Counted from the first letter of the stretch, positions 9,018 to 19,092 are shown. The stretch is 64,000 nt of DNA from Pseudovibrio sp. Ad37 (GCF_001623075.1 NZ_LMCF01000012.1:1-64000), one strand, 5' to 3'. A program made the numbers and translations. Notes: generated by a model from the letters alone, not told the origin.

Positions 9018-10667
9018 TTACCGTTGTTCGTTCTGCCAGTTAGGGTGAACCCACGCCTGCTTATCACTGGCAGGAAGCATACCTTTTCCGAGAATATGGT
9101 CTGCAGCCTTCTCACCAACCATAATGGAAGGCGCATTGAGGTTTCCGTTCGTAATCTGCGGGAAGATGGAGCTATCCGCAACGCGCAAACCGTCAACACC
9201 AATCACACGACATTCGCTGTCAACCACAGTACTTTCGTCATTCGCGTCACCCATCTTACAGGTGCCACACGGATGGAACGCGCTCTCGACATGTTCTTTG
9301 ATGAAAGCATTCAGTTGATCGTCGCTTTCAACGTCTTTGCCTGGTTGAATTTCCTTGCCGCGGAATGGATCAAACGCCCGCTGAGCAAAGAGCTCACGTG
9401 TCAGGCGAATGCACTGGCGGAAATCTTCCCAATCGTCTTCATGGCTCATGTAGTTGAACAGCACATTCGGCTTGTCCATTGGGTCCGCAGATTGCAGCGT
9501 TACTGCACCACGAGACTTGGAGCGCATCGGGCCAACATGAACCTGATAGCCATGGCCTTCAGCTGCCGCCTGCCCGTCATAGCGAACCGCAAATGGTAGG
9601 AAGTGGAACTGAATGTCAGGGTACATCACGCCCGCTTTGGAGCGAATAAAGCCGCAGGTCTCAAAGTGGTTTGTGGTGCCTAGACCAGATTTTGCCAGCT
9701 GCCACTGAGCTCCAATCACGCCTTTGGAGATCAGATTCCAGTGCTTGTAGAGCGTAATCGGCTGAGTACAGGCCTGCTGAATATAGAGCTCCAGATGATC
9801 CTGAAGGTTCGCACCAACGCCCTTACGATCTGCAATCACATCAATGCCCAGAGCAGACAGAGCCGCCGCATCACCGATGCCGGAATGCATCAGCAGCTTT
9901 GGTGAGTTGATGGAAGACGCAGAAACGACAACTTCGCGGGAGCATTTGACCTGATACACCTGCCCGCCGCGCATATACTCAACACCAACAGCACGTTTGC
10001 CTTCCATAAGAATGCGATTGACGTGCGCGCCGGAGATAATCTCCAGATTTTCGCGGCCTTTGATGGGCCAGAGATAAGCGTTGGAGGCGGACCAGCGACG
10101 GCCATTGTGCACCGTCATCTCCATATCGCCAAAGCCTTCCTGACGATAACCGTTGTAGTCGTCAGTTTTAGCGTAACCAGCCTCTTCACCAGCCTGCACA
10201 AAGGCATCGTAAAGCGGGCTCCAGCGTGTACCGCGAGAGACGTAGAGTGGGCCGGACTTTCCGCGCCAGTCCCCTTCTACTTCGGTGTTCTCAAGGCGCT
10301 GGAAGTAAGGCAAAACGTCTTGATAACCCCAGCCTTTCGCCCCCATTTCCTCCCAGCTGTCAAAGTCGCAGGCATTGCCGCGCACATAGACCATGCCGTT
10401 GATGGAGGAAGAGCCGCCAATCACCTTACCACGTGGCAAAGCAAGCTTACGCCCATCCAGATGCGGCTCAGGCGCACTCTCATAGCCCCAGTCATAACGG
10501 GACATGTTCATGGGATAGGACAAGGCAGCAGGCATCTGAATAAACGGACCAATATCCGAACCACCAAACTCCAGCAAAACCACCTTGTTTTGGGGATCTT
10601 CAGAAAGACGGTTTGCCAGGGCGCATCCAGCAGAGCCGGCGCCTACAATAATGAAATCTGCAGTCAT
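9018..10667 (-). CDS. betA: Choline dehydrogenase (GMC oxidoreductase)
   Basis: 549 residues, usual length for BetA. The N-terminus has the FAD-binding Rossmann motif [15 protein letters not shown], followed by the GMC signature [18 protein letters not shown]. The C-terminal part has HPCGTCKMG with the catalytic His. It is an FAD enzyme, usually membrane-associated, that oxidises choline to betaine aldehyde and can take the second step as well. It lies between betI (35 bases upstream) and betB (15 bases downstream), as in rhizobial bet operons. No choline sulfatase gene (betC) is present here. Confidence 0.95.
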   Translation of the reverse strand: MTADFIIVGAGSAGCALANRLSEDPQNKVVLLEFGGSDIGPFIQMPAALSYPMNMSRYDWGYESAPEPHLDGRKLALPRGKVIGGSSSINGMVYVRGNACDFDSWEEMGAKGWGYQDVLPYFQRLENTEVEGDWRGKSGPLYVSRGTRWSPLYDAFVQAGEEAGYAKTDDYNGYRQEGFGDMEMTVHNGRRWSASNAYLWPIKGRENLEIISGAHVNRILMEGKRAVGVEYMRGGQVYQVKCSREVVVSASSINSPKLLMHSGIGDAAALSALGIDVIADRKGVGANLQDHLELYIQQACTQPITLYKHWNLISKGVIGAQWQLAKSGLGTTNHFETCGFIRSKAGVMYPDIQFHFLPFAVRYDGQAAAEGHGYQVHVGPMRSKSRGAVTLQSADPMDKPNVLFNYMSHEDDWEDFRQCIRLTRELFAQRAFDPFRGKEIQPGKDVESDDQLNAFIKEHVESAFHPCGTCKMGDANDESTVVDSECRVIGVDGLRVADSSIFPQITNGNLNAPSIMVGEKAADHILGKGMLPASDKQAWVHPNWQNEQR

Positions 10668-10702
10668 TGTATTCTCTTGGGCTTGAAGCCGTATTCCAGT
10701 TA

Positions 10703-11305
10703 TTATTGTGTCGTTTCTGTCGTTTCAAAACTGTCGAAACATTTCTTCACGTAGTCCTGAACCAGCATTGTTGCCGGTGACCCGTCAGGTCGGTTTGTCG
10801 TTAGCACGCATTGCAGCCAGAGCCCGTCAATCATCGCAGCTGTACCTTCTGCCGCTGTAATCGCCGTCTCACGATCTGTGACGCGGTGGTATTCCGCAGT
10901 CAGGTTCGAGATCAGCCGTCGGTGGTAGATCTGAAGCAACCGGCGTGTTCCGGGTTCAGTCCGTGCCACCACATAAAACGCAAACCACGCCGAGATAACG
11001 GAGGGCTGAAACTGCTCATCGCTGAAGTTGGTATGGATGATCGCATCGATCCGCTCCATAGGGGTTTTCGTCTTCAGCAAGCGCTTGCGGGATTGCTTGC
11101 TCAAGTCCGTCAGCAAAAAGCTTATGGTTGCGTTGAAGACAGCTGCCTTCGAGCCAAAGTAGTGATGTGGCAGGCCCGTCGAAACGCCGGCATTCTTGGC
11201 AATATCTGCCATTGTTGTCGCTGCGTACCCCTTTTCATGGATCGCTTTGATCGTTGCCATAATTATCGAGGTTTTGCGTTCCTTTTCCATTCCGACCTTA
11301 GGCAT
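10703..11305 (-). CDS. betI: TetR-family choline-responsive repressor BetI
   Basis: 200 residues from the ATG of [11 protein letters not shown], the usual BetI N-terminus; a GTG five codons earlier is possible but is too close to the GGAG. The helix-turn-helix segment [23 protein letters not shown] matches BetI closely. BetI represses the bet genes and is relieved by choline. It is first in the betI-betA-betB operon, and a perfect palindrome 31 bases upstream (11336-11349) is its likely operator. Confidence 0.93.
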   Translation of the reverse strand: MPKVGMEKERKTSIIMATIKAIHEKGYAATTMADIAKNAGVSTGLPHHYFGSKAAVFNATISFLLTDLSKQSRKRLLKTKTPMERIDAIIHTNFSDEQFQPSVISAWFAFYVVARTEPGTRRLLQIYHRRLISNLTAEYHRVTDRETAITAAEGTAAMIDGLWLQCVLTTNRPDGSPATMLVQDYVKKCFDSFETTETTQ

Positions 11306-11335
11306 TTGTGCCGAACTCACTCCAAGCTTATTTTT

Positions 11336-11349
11336 ATTGAACGTTCAAT
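11336..11349. promoter_or_regulatory. Probable BetI operator
   Basis: ATTGAACGTTCAAT is a perfect 14-base palindrome in the divergent region between betI and choX. It lies 31 bases before the betI start and about 230 bases before choX. Known BetI sites contain a TTGAACGTTCAA-like core (family knowledge). The position fits repression of betIAB; control of choXWV is also possible but less certain given the distance. Confidence 0.75.
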
Positions 11350-11577
11350 CAATAAAAATAGTTATTAGAACATTTCGGAGCTTTTGAAAAGTATTGCACT
11401 CAGATTTATCGTAATTAATATCTGACGGAGAGGTTGCCTTTAGTCCATCGGGTGTTTATTAGCTTTAGTGAACGAAGGAATTTGAAAATTTAATTGTCGT
11501 CTAGGTATTGTTGAGGACATGTTTTCTGCACAATTCTACGGCTCTATTAAATAAATATAGAAATTGGGGAGATTTAC

Positions 11578-12534
11578 ATGAGTGTTGCTAGTGGCCTGAT
11601 AAAGAAACTTTCTACTTCTGCTTCAGTACTATTACTAATCACTGGGTCAGCTCTCGCCGCAGAAGCGGAAGCCTGTAAAACCGTACGCTTCTCCGACGTG
11701 GGCTGGACAGACATCACCGCAACCACCGCCACAGCAACGTCTGTGCTGGACGCGCTCGGTTACGAAACAGACGTAAAAGTACTTTCCGTTCCAGTCACTT
11801 ATGCGTCTCTCGCAAACAACGATATTGATGTATTCCTCGGCAACTGGATGCCGACAATGGAAGCTGATATCGCGAAATATCGTGAAGCTGGCACCGTTGA
11901 TACTGTTCAAACCAACCTGACTGGCGCCAAGTATACTTTGGCTGTTCCTAAGTATACCTATGACAAGGGTTTGAAGGACTTTGCGGACATCGCAAAATTC
12001 TCTGGAGACCTTGATGGCGAGATCTACGGCATTGAAGCAGGCAACGACGGTAACCGTCTGATCCTCGATATGATCGAGAAAAACGCGTTCGGTCTCAACA
12101 AAATCGACCTCGTCGAATCATCTGAAGCTGGCATGCTGTCCCAGGTCGCGCGTAAAACTCGCAAGAACCAGGACATCGTCTTCCTCGGTTGGGCTCCGCA
12201 CCCAATGAACTCCAATTTTGAGCTGGAGTACCTCACCGGTGGTGACGAGTTCTTCGGTCCAAACTTCGGTGGCGCTGACGTTCTGACCAACACCCGCGCA
12301 GGTTACTCTGCTGAGTGTGCGAACATGGGCAAATTCCTTCAGAACCTCACCTTCTCCCTGCAGATGGAGAACGAGATCATGAACGGTATTCTGAACGATG
12401 GTGAAGAGCCAACAGACGCAGCAAAAGCATGGATCAAGAAGAACCCTGAGGCTCTTGATAAATGGCTTGCTGGCGTAACTACTTTTGACGGTAAAGATGG
12501 TCTTGCTGCTGCAAAGACTGCATTCGGCCTCTAA
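11578..12534 (+). CDS. choX: Choline ABC transporter periplasmic binding protein
   Basis: 318 residues with a signal peptide ending near residue 27 (GSALA-AEA). The OpuAC-type fold is indicated by VRFSDVGWTD near the mature start, NWMPTM, and VFLGWAPHPMN, where the aromatic residues that cage the quaternary ammonium would sit. These closely resemble rhizobial ChoX. It binds choline in the periplasm and delivers it to ChoW/ChoV. The start follows a GGGGAG ribosome binding site. It is the first gene of choXWV, divergent from betI. Confidence 0.93.
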   Translation: MSVASGLIKKLSTSASVLLLITGSALAAEAEACKTVRFSDVGWTDITATTATATSVLDALGYETDVKVLSVPVTYASLANNDIDVFLGNWMPTMEADIAKYREAGTVDTVQTNLTGAKYTLAVPKYTYDKGLKDFADIAKFSGDLDGEIYGIEAGNDGNRLILDMIEKNAFGLNKIDLVESSEAGMLSQVARKTRKNQDIVFLGWAPHPMNSNFELEYLTGGDEFFGPNFGGADVLTNTRAGYSAECANMGKFLQNLTFSLQMENEIMNGILNDGEEPTDAAKAWIKKNPEALDKWLAGVTTFDGKDGLAAAKTAFGL

Positions 12535-12558
12535 GGGTCATTACCGAGCATGAATTGA

Positions 12559-12590
12559 GAGGCGGATGCGATACACTCGCAGTCCGCCTC
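12559..12590 (+). terminator. Intercistronic hairpin between choX and choW
   Basis: GAGGCGGA (12559-12566) pairs with TCCGCCTC (12583-12590), and the inner TGCGA/TCGCA arms extend the stem with one bulged G. No T-run follows. It is better read as an mRNA-stabilising or attenuating hairpin that leaves choX more abundant than choWV than as a full terminator. Confidence 0.65.
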
Positions 12591-12741
12591 TTAGCGCATT
12601 ATTCCAGAACACTCCGACAGCTGGAATAGCGATTGCGCAACTGGGGCAAGCTGCTTGTCGGTACCAACTATTTTGTATCCTGCCCTACAAATGAAATGAC
12701 GCTTATGCGTTGATATACAATAACAAAATCTGAGGTTTCCC

Positions 12742-13590
12742 GTGGAGTGGCTAACAGAGCACAAACTACCCATCGGCAAATGGGCCAAGTGGGGAGTTGA
12801 CTGGCTCACCGACAATGCAAGTGGCTTTTTCGATGCGATTTCCGTTGCAATCGAATGGCTCATCGACAGTGTACTATGGCTTTTACAAGCCCCTCACCCG
12901 CTCGGCATTGTGGTCATTGCCACAGCTTTGGCCTTCGTGGTCAGAAGATCCTTCGTCTTTTCAGCCTTTGTTGCGGTGAGCCTGCTGCTTATCATCAACC
13001 AGGGTTATTGGGATGAAACCACAGAAACGCTGGCGCTGATCCTCAGCTCCACCTTTATCTGTATGTTGATTGGTATTCCTGTCGGCGTTTACTCCGCGCA
13101 TCACCCTAAGTTCTTCTCATGGGTACGGCCTGTGCTGGATTTGATGCAGACAATTCCAACGTTTGTTTACCTTATCCCTGCCCTGATCCTGTTCGGTCTG
13201 GGTGTAGTTCCAGGTCTGATTTCAACAGTCGTCTTTGCCCTGCCAGCATCCATTCGCCTCACCCAGATTGGTGTTGCATCCACGCCGCAGCATCTGCTGG
13301 AAGCCGGTGAAGCTTTTGGCGCGACCTATTGGCAGAAGCTCTTTAAGATTGAGCTGCCATATGCGCTGCCAAACATCATGGCTGGCTTGACGCAAACCAT
13401 CATGTTGTCACTGTCCATGGTTGTGATCGCTGCCCTTGTTGGCGCGGATGGCCTTGGTGTTCCAACACTTCGTGCGTTGAACACAGTGAACATCGCTAAA
13501 GGATTTGAGGTTGGTATTGCAATCGTGCTGATTGCTATTGTGCTTGACCGTTTCTTCAAGAGCTCAGAAGAAAAGGGCAGCAAAAAATGA
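12742..13590 (+). CDS. choW: Choline ABC transporter permease
   Basis: 282 residues, ProW/OpuAB-type permease with five or six membrane helices and the cytoplasmic coupling segment near EAGEAFGATYWQKLFKIELPYALP. The start is GTG at 12742, supported by TGAGG seven bases upstream. Two amphipathic N-terminal stretches precede the first helix, as in ProW/ChoW. Its end overlaps choV by four bases (ATGA). Together with ChoX and ChoV it imports choline for the neighbouring Bet enzymes. Confidence 0.92.
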   Translation: MEWLTEHKLPIGKWAKWGVDWLTDNASGFFDAISVAIEWLIDSVLWLLQAPHPLGIVVIATALAFVVRRSFVFSAFVAVSLLLIINQGYWDETTETLALILSSTFICMLIGIPVGVYSAHHPKFFSWVRPVLDLMQTIPTFVYLIPALILFGLGVVPGLISTVVFALPASIRLTQIGVASTPQHLLEAGEAFGATYWQKLFKIELPYALPNIMAGLTQTIMLSLSMVVIAALVGADGLGVPTLRALNTVNIAKGFEVGIAIVLIAIVLDRFFKSSEEKGSKK

Positions 13591-14630
13591 CGAATCCTGT
13601 TGTTTCCTTCAAAAACCTTTCCATTGTTTTCGGAGATCAGCCCGACGCTGCCCTACCCTTAATTGATGCCGGCAAAACCCGCGCTGAAATTCAGGACCAA
13701 ACCGGCCAGTTGGTTGGCGTTGCCAACGCGACCTTCGACATCCAGCAGGGCGAGCTTCTCGTTCTCATGGGCCTGTCCGGTTCTGGCAAGTCCACCCTGC
13801 TCCGCGCCATCAACGGCCTGAACAAGGTTTGCCGCGGCGAAGTGCTCGTTGCTGATGATGGCGAGCAGGTCAACCCAACCACCTGCTCTACCTCGCGCCT
13901 GCGTAAACTGCGCCGCGAACGTGTTGCCATGGTGTTCCAGCAATTCGGCTTGCTGCCTTGGCGTACAGTCCGAGACAACGTTGGCTTCGGCTTGGAGCTC
14001 TCCGGTATTCCTAAGACTCAGCGTCTGGAACGTGTCGAAGAACAGCTGGAACTTGTCGGTCTTGGCGGCTGGAGTGATAAATACGTGCATGAGCTTTCTG
14101 GCGGCATGCAGCAGCGTGTTGGTCTGGCGCGTGCATTCGCAACAGATGCTCCAATCCTGCTGATGGATGAGCCGTTCTCTGCACTCGATCCTCTCATTCG
14201 CAGCCGTTTGCAGGATGAGCTGCTGGAACTGCAGGAAAGATTGCACAGAACCATCGTGTTCGTGAGCCATGATCTCGACGAAGCCGCCAAAATCGGCAAC
14301 CGCATCGCCATCATGGAAGGCGGTCATGTGGTGCAGATCGGTACTCCGCAGGAAATCGTGAAGAAACCAGCGGATGAGTACGTTGAGTCCTTCGTTGCGC
14401 ACATGAACCCGCTCAATGTTCTGCACGCTGAAGACATCATGACTGATCTCTCGCAGATGAGTGCTGATGTGATCGTGAGCGTTGAAGAGATGCCAAAGTG
14501 CACAGCAAAGCAGATGATCCGAGAAGTGATTGAAATGAAACGCCACAGCGCAGGTCCAATCGCGGTTTATCGCGGAGACCGCCCGGTCGGCATCATTCGC
14601 GAACAGGAAATCATGGACTGTTTCGTTTAG
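13587..14630 (+). CDS. choV: Choline ABC transporter ATP-binding protein
   Basis: 347 residues of the ProV/OpuAA class. Motifs in order are Walker A GLSGSGKSTLLRAI, the Q-loop MVFQQFGLLPWRTV typical of this subfamily, signature LSGGMQQRVGLARA, Walker B ILLMDEPFSALD and the switch His in FVSHDLDEA. The C-terminal extension after residue 280 is shorter than the tandem CBS region of ProV. It is translationally coupled to choW. A strong terminator follows at 14654-14690. Confidence 0.93.
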   Translation: MTNPVVSFKNLSIVFGDQPDAALPLIDAGKTRAEIQDQTGQLVGVANATFDIQQGELLVLMGLSGSGKSTLLRAINGLNKVCRGEVLVADDGEQVNPTTCSTSRLRKLRRERVAMVFQQFGLLPWRTVRDNVGFGLELSGIPKTQRLERVEEQLELVGLGGWSDKYVHELSGGMQQRVGLARAFATDAPILLMDEPFSALDPLIRSRLQDELLELQERLHRTIVFVSHDLDEAAKIGNRIAIMEGGHVVQIGTPQEIVKKPADEYVESFVAHMNPLNVLHAEDIMTDLSQMSADVIVSVEEMPKCTAKQMIREVIEMKRHSAGPIAVYRGDRPVGIIREQEIMDCFV

Positions 14631-14653
14631 GACGAAGAACATTCATCGATTCT

Positions 14654-14690
14654 AAACAGGCGCATCTGCAAAGATGCGCCTGTTTTCGTT
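14654..14690 (+). terminator. Intrinsic terminator of choXWV
   Basis: AAACAGGCGCATCT (14654-14667) pairs perfectly with AGATGCGCCTGTTT (14672-14685) across a GCAA tetraloop, and the 3' arm runs into TTTTCGTT. Confidence 0.9.
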
Positions 14691-14830
14691 AACCTAAGAA
14701 ATCCTCAGGCATTTGCGGCCTAATAGTTGCTTTAGAAGAATAGTGCTCACTCAGCTTTCGAGTGTTTGCATAATTTGACGAGTGGAATTACAGAGAAAGA
14801 CGTTTTTATTTAAAAAATTTGGATCGTGCC

Positions 14831-15991
14831 ATGACTATTGACATTGCTCAGGAAAATCCGGGTTCAACAAAGCGGAGTTATATCCTCTTTTCTGGCGGTT
14901 CGTTCTTCGGGCGTATTATGACATGGGTCACTTTGACGATTGCTACATTGGGTATCTACCGTTTCTGGGCCATGACGGGCCTGCGTAGATCTCTTTGGTC
15001 CGCGACCCATCTGGAAGGCGATCATCTTCGCTACCATGGCACGGGCAAAGAGCTTTTCATTGGTTTCCTGATTGCTCTGGCAATCCTAATTCCATTCTAC
15101 GCGCTTGGCTTTGGCCTCCAGTTCATGGGGCCGATTGCAACAATCGTTGGTTTCGGCATCATGTTTGTTGTTGGTTTTCTGCTGACACCCTACGCCTTGT
15201 TCCGCCGCCGCAGATACCTGCTAACCCGCACAAGCTGGCGCGGCATTCGCTTCCACATGCAAGGCTCTGCCTGGCGTTATGTGGGCGCATGGCTCTTCTG
15301 GACCATCCTCTCAGTCCTCACCCTCGGCATTGCTCTGCCATGGCGCATGGCAAAGCTGGACAGAATGTTGGCAGAAGCCAGCTACTTTGGGAACCAGCGG
15401 TTCAGTTATTCTGCGACAGCGAAGGATTACTTCCGGGCATTGGTACTTGTTTTTGTGATTTTGTTTTTCCCGGGCATCATTGCGTTGTTAGCAGCAATAT
15501 TCACGCAAGGTAAATCACTTGCCCTGCTGCCTATTGTTCTAGTCCTCGCAGTATTCTTAATGCCTCTTGCTATGGCTAGTATTTTCCGCCTGCAAGTCAA
15601 CTCCACAAAGATTGGCGATGCTAGCTTTGAGAGCCATATCGGGGCCTCCAAGTTCTACGGCGCCTATATCATTCATGGTGTGATTGTTGGCGTTGGTATC
15701 TCAATTGTAGGTGCGGTTGGCACTCTGCTGGCTGTAACCGTTGGAGTCCAGCTAGAGCCACAGAGTGGCTTTTTCAGTCTGGCTTTCTTGCCAGTTTTTG
15801 CTCTTTATTACGGTGTGCTTCTGTTCGCCAACATGATGGTCCTTCAAGTCATGTTGTTTGAGTGGAAGATGAGCAGCATGGTGGTCATCAACGCCCACAG
15901 CGTAAAGGACGCAATTGCTGCTGGTGATTTGGAAAATGCAGTCGGTATGGGGCTCGCTGATACACTTGATGCAGGATTTGAAGTGATCTGA
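14831..15991 (+). CDS. DUF898 (YjgN-type) membrane protein
   Basis: 386 residues, multi-pass inner-membrane protein of the DUF898/YjgN family; molecular function unknown. The family's start is visible in FSGGSFFGRIMTWV and LGIYRFWAMTGLRR, with LEGDHLRYHGTGKELF after the first helix and a second copy of the YFGNQRFSYSATAKDY theme near 190. About eight to ten hydrophobic helices follow. The ATG at 14831 is preferred to the TTG at 14819 because of GGA spacing and family starts. It sits two bases before the M48 protease gene, a pairing seen in other proteobacteria, so the two may work together. Confidence 0.85.
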   Translation: MTIDIAQENPGSTKRSYILFSGGSFFGRIMTWVTLTIATLGIYRFWAMTGLRRSLWSATHLEGDHLRYHGTGKELFIGFLIALAILIPFYALGFGLQFMGPIATIVGFGIMFVVGFLLTPYALFRRRRYLLTRTSWRGIRFHMQGSAWRYVGAWLFWTILSVLTLGIALPWRMAKLDRMLAEASYFGNQRFSYSATAKDYFRALVLVFVILFFPGIIALLAAIFTQGKSLALLPIVLVLAVFLMPLAMASIFRLQVNSTKIGDASFESHIGASKFYGAYIIHGVIVGVGISIVGAVGTLLAVTVGVQLEPQSGFFSLAFLPVFALYYGVLLFANMMVLQVMLFEWKMSSMVVINAHSVKDAIAAGDLENAVGMGLADTLDAGFEVI

Positions 15992-15993
15992 CC

Positions 15994-17112
15994 ATGAAGC
16001 TACTGCTTGGAAACGCTGAGTTTTTTGACGGCACTTCTGCCGCTGTACGCAACTGTCAGATCTGGTTTGACTACGATGAGATGATCCTGACAGATCTGGC
16101 GGGCGATCAGGAGTATACGCGATGGTCTGCAGCGAAGCTGCTCTGCGACTGGACATCTCCATCCGTTATGGTCGTGGAGGTGAATAAGCCCACCAGCACC
16201 GCTTACGTCAAAATCACGGATGTAGAGACTGCAAAATCCGTTGAACGCAAAATTCGTTTGGTAGCAGGGCTTCCCAAACGTGAAAACACAAAGAAAATTG
16301 TATTCGGAAGTTTGACATCCATTGCCCTAATCGCGGTCGCTCTGATCTTTTTCCTGCCTGCCTTCTCAAAATACGCGGTTCACAACGTGCCAAAGTCCTG
16401 GGAAGCAGAGCTTGGTAAGAGCGTTGAAGCAACACTGATCCCGGCTCTGAGTGAAGAGAAGATCTGTAAGGCATCAACGGGTCAGGCCGCTTTGGAGCAA
16501 ATGGCAAAACGCCTCACAAAGGGCATGGATTTGCCGTTTGATCCGGTGTTGACGGTGGTTGAAAGCAAGATACCTAACGCCTTCGCCCTTCCCGGCGGCA
16601 GGATCACTATTCTCTCCAACACATTGGAAGTGGTTGATAGTCCTGATGAACTGGCAGCTGTGCTGGCGCATGAGCTTGGCCATGTCAAACACCGTCACTC
16701 CATGCAGCAGCTCATCAATGTGGCTGGTACGGGTATTGTCTTTTCCATGTTCATCGGAGACTTCACCGGCGGCAGCATCATCGCCAGTGTGGGTGAAGCT
16801 ATGCTCGACAGTTCTTATTCCAGAGATATGGAGCGCGAAGCTGACTTGTTTGCGGTCCAGATGCTGGAAAATGCAGGTGTAGACCCAACCGGATTGGCCA
16901 GTTTCCTCGAGAAAATCTCGAAAGAGCATCACGATGAGAATGCCATCTCACAGGCTTTGGGCTTCCTCTCCAGCCATCCACCGACGAAAGAGCGCGTGGA
17001 TACGCTGAACGAGATTGCTGATCCGGAAGCACCAAAAAATCCGGTCCTCAACAAGTGGCAGTGGGAAAGCTTGAAAAACATCTGCTCTGAAACAGCAGAG
17101 TTGAGCGCATAA
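15994..17112 (+). CDS. M48-family membrane metalloprotease
   Basis: 372 residues. A roughly 90-residue N-terminal cytoplasmic domain is followed by one membrane helix (about 105-126) and a zinc peptidase domain. The HELGH zinc motif is near residue 226 (AAVLAHELGHVKHRH) and the third ligand is in READLFAVQ near 281. The region GGRITILSNTLE is typical of Oma1/BepA-like M48 peptidases. A role in membrane or periplasmic protein quality control is family knowledge. It follows the DUF898 gene by two bases in one operon. Confidence 0.9.
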   Translation: MKLLLGNAEFFDGTSAAVRNCQIWFDYDEMILTDLAGDQEYTRWSAAKLLCDWTSPSVMVVEVNKPTSTAYVKITDVETAKSVERKIRLVAGLPKRENTKKIVFGSLTSIALIAVALIFFLPAFSKYAVHNVPKSWEAELGKSVEATLIPALSEEKICKASTGQAALEQMAKRLTKGMDLPFDPVLTVVESKIPNAFALPGGRITILSNTLEVVDSPDELAAVLAHELGHVKHRHSMQQLINVAGTGIVFSMFIGDFTGGSIIASVGEAMLDSSYSRDMEREADLFAVQMLENAGVDPTGLASFLEKISKEHHDENAISQALGFLSSHPPTKERVDTLNEIADPEAPKNPVLNKWQWESLKNICSETAELSA

Positions 17113-17119
17113 GATTAAG

Positions 17120-17144
17120 TGGCTGGGAACCAAACCCCCAGCCA
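17120..17144. terminator. Hairpin between convergent genes
   Basis: TGGCTGGG (17120-17127) pairs with CCCAGCCA (17137-17144) across a nine-base loop, between the converging protease and AstE-like genes. There is no strong T-run on either side, so it is a modest bidirectional terminator candidate. Confidence 0.5.
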
Positions 17145-17154
17145 TAAAGCGACA

Positions 17155-18117
17155 TTAATCCAACAGCTTGCCCAACCTCACGGCAGTCTTGCCAACCAGC
17201 AGGCGACGACTTGGCATAATCAGCACGCAGTTGTCGTGTGGTGTTGTAACTGGCGTGTCCCCATCCATCGCGATCACTGTTCCTTTCTCGGCAATCACCT
17301 CCATCCCGAGGTAATCTTCGCTGAAACGGAAGCTCTCATTTTGAACCGTAACAGGGGCCACGATTTCTATCGTCTTTTGCGGAACCAGCGGTGGCTGCTC
17401 AGCAAGAAATGCCTCGCCAAAATCAGCTGACACGCATTCTGTTGCGCGCAGGAACCGTATAGACGCCGCAATAGCACGAGGCCCAGCCGCAGCTTCCCAA
17501 TGTTGCCCTGCTTCCAGCAACAGCGCAGCCTTGGGGCTCATTGCGTCGCCAAACCCATCATAATCACGCAGCCGCTTGCCTTCCTCATGGCCGGAATCGC
17601 AGATAATCCACTCAGGATCAGCCACTTGCTTGGCTAACGCACGGCCTTTTTCCTGATCCCCAGCCAGCATAAGCGGCGGATTCTTGTGCTGCATGCTATG
17701 CAAATCCAGCAGGTAATCTACGGTATCGACAACAGGCCGCACTTCGCGTGCTCGTTCCAGCTCGCGCGTCACTTCCGGGCCATTCAGCGAGCAATTTTGC
17801 CAAATGCGGTTGAAATCCTGATCCAGATACCGCGAAGCAGTTGGGTCATTCCGGTCAAACGAGTTGTAAGCCGCTACATTCATAAAAGCGAAGCTCAGCT
17901 TGCCACGCACAGGGCGAACTTCCTGCTTGAACAACCAATCCAAAGCAACAGCGCCACACGGCTCATTGCCATGCACCAGCGCAGAAATCATCACATGCGG
18001 GCCAGCAGTGCCGGAATCAAATGTGGTGATCCAGTCCACTCCGGTATTGCCGACTTTGTAGGCCAGGATATCGGGAAAATCGATTTCGATAGGGTAAGCT
18101 GTACTTTCAATAATCAT
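17155..18117 (-). CDS. Succinylglutamate desuccinylase/aspartoacylase-family hydrolase
   Basis: 320 residues from the ATG at 18117 (AAGGA ribosome binding site). It is a zinc carboxypeptidase-fold deacylase. Probable zinc ligands are H49 and E52 (HGNEPCG) and H140 (LDLHSMQH). The NR substrate-binding pair is in DQDFNRIW, and a catalytic-type Glu is in LLLEAGQHWE. Family members remove acyl groups from N-acyl amino acids such as N-acetylaspartate or N-succinylglutamate. It is not in an ast operon; it is next to a LysR regulator and divergent from a peptide-type ABC transporter. The substrate is probably an imported N-acyl amino acid or related compound (inference). Confidence 0.85.
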   Translation of the reverse strand: MIIESTAYPIEIDFPDILAYKVGNTGVDWITTFDSGTAGPHVMISALVHGNEPCGAVALDWLFKQEVRPVRGKLSFAFMNVAAYNSFDRNDPTASRYLDQDFNRIWQNCSLNGPEVTRELERAREVRPVVDTVDYLLDLHSMQHKNPPLMLAGDQEKGRALAKQVADPEWIICDSGHEEGKRLRDYDGFGDAMSPKAALLLEAGQHWEAAAGPRAIAASIRFLRATECVSADFGEAFLAEQPPLVPQKTIEIVAPVTVQNESFRFSEDYLGMEVIAEKGTVIAMDGDTPVTTPHDNCVLIMPSRRLLVGKTAVRLGKLLD

Positions 18118-18165
18118 GGCAATGGTCCTTGAAAAGTATAGGTCACACCAGCCAAACAACCATAT

Positions 18166-19092
18166 CTAGGCCGGTGTCGAATATGGGTCCTCAATCTCAA
18201 AGGCGCGCGTGAACTCAATGAATTTTCTGGCGATTGGCGTGCTTGGTGTCGTTGCAGGCAATATGAAGGCGTTGAGGTAGGAGATACGCGGCTTAAACGG
18301 CAGAAAAACCAGTGTTTCTGGATGGTTTCGCGCCACAGGAAACGGGTTGAGGACGCTGACACCAACACCTGCATGCACCAGCTCACTCACGGAGACGGCG
18401 GTAGAAGATTCGGCAACAATATTAGGCCGAATTCCCCGTTCCGCAAACATGCGCTCCAAAATCGCTCGCACGGGAAACCTTCGTGTGAGGGCGACGAAAT
18501 CTTGCCCATCGAAGTCCTCAGGCTCAATAAATGCTTTGCTGGCAAGAGGATGATCCCGATGCAAAACCGCATGTGCAATGGCAGAGCGCAGCGGTTCCAG
18601 GGTCAATCCAGCGTGCTTGGATAACCCGTCGGTAATCCCCAGATCGGCATGCCCTTCGGCCACATGATTGCGAACGTCCGAGGATGTACCAATCTCCAAC
18701 TCAACCTTCTGCCCCGGATAAGCCTTGATGAAAGCAGCCATCACACCCAGCAGAAAACGGTGTGAGATCGTTGGCGGCGCAGCAAGGCGCAGCGGCTTGC
18801 TACTGTGCTGAGAAACGAAGGTCTCGTTCTCAATCCCCGCCAGCATCTCAAAAACAGGCTCTAGCTTCTCATTCAGAGCCAAAGCATCAGAGGTTGGCAC
18901 AAGCCGACCACTTTCCCGATTAAACAGCGTTTTACCAAGACGTTCCTCAAGATGCTTGATCGCGCGGCTCACCGCAGGCTGCGAAATACCAAGGCGTGCA
19001 GCGGCGGCAGTTGTTTTCCGAACGCTGATGACAGCGCGTAAAACTTCAAACTCTCGAAGGCTGAGACGGGGGCGTGTAGGGGTATTTGACAT
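18166..19092 (-). CDS. LysR-family transcriptional regulator
   Basis: 308 residues with the canonical N-terminal helix-turn-helix (REFEVLRAVISVRKTTAAAA, then LGISQPAVSRAIKHLEE) and a C-terminal periplasmic-binding-type effector domain. It is divergent from the ABC transporter operon starting at 19291 and 48 bases upstream of the deacylase gene. It is therefore the natural regulator of both. The effector is unknown and is likely the imported substrate or its product. Confidence 0.92.
   Translation of the reverse strand: MSNTPTRPRLSLREFEVLRAVISVRKTTAAAARLGISQPAVSRAIKHLEERLGKTLFNRESGRLVPTSDALALNEKLEPVFEMLAGIENETFVSQHSSKPLRLAAPPTISHRFLLGVMAAFIKAYPGQKVELEIGTSSDVRNHVAEGHADLGITDGLSKHAGLTLEPLRSAIAHAVLHRDHPLASKAFIEPEDFDGQDFVALTRRFPVRAILERMFAERGIRPNIVAESSTAVSVSELVHAGVGVSVLNPFPVARNHPETLVFLPFKPRISYLNAFILPATTPSTPIARKFIEFTRAFEIEDPYSTPA

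Noticed and set aside
7563-9599. 678-residue open frame on the plus strand
   Set aside because: It is fully antisense to betB and betA, whose products match known enzymes throughout. The translation has no recognisable domain.
13659-14642. 327-residue minus-strand frame opposite choV
   Set aside because: It is a shadow of the choV ATPase; the real gene has every ABC motif.
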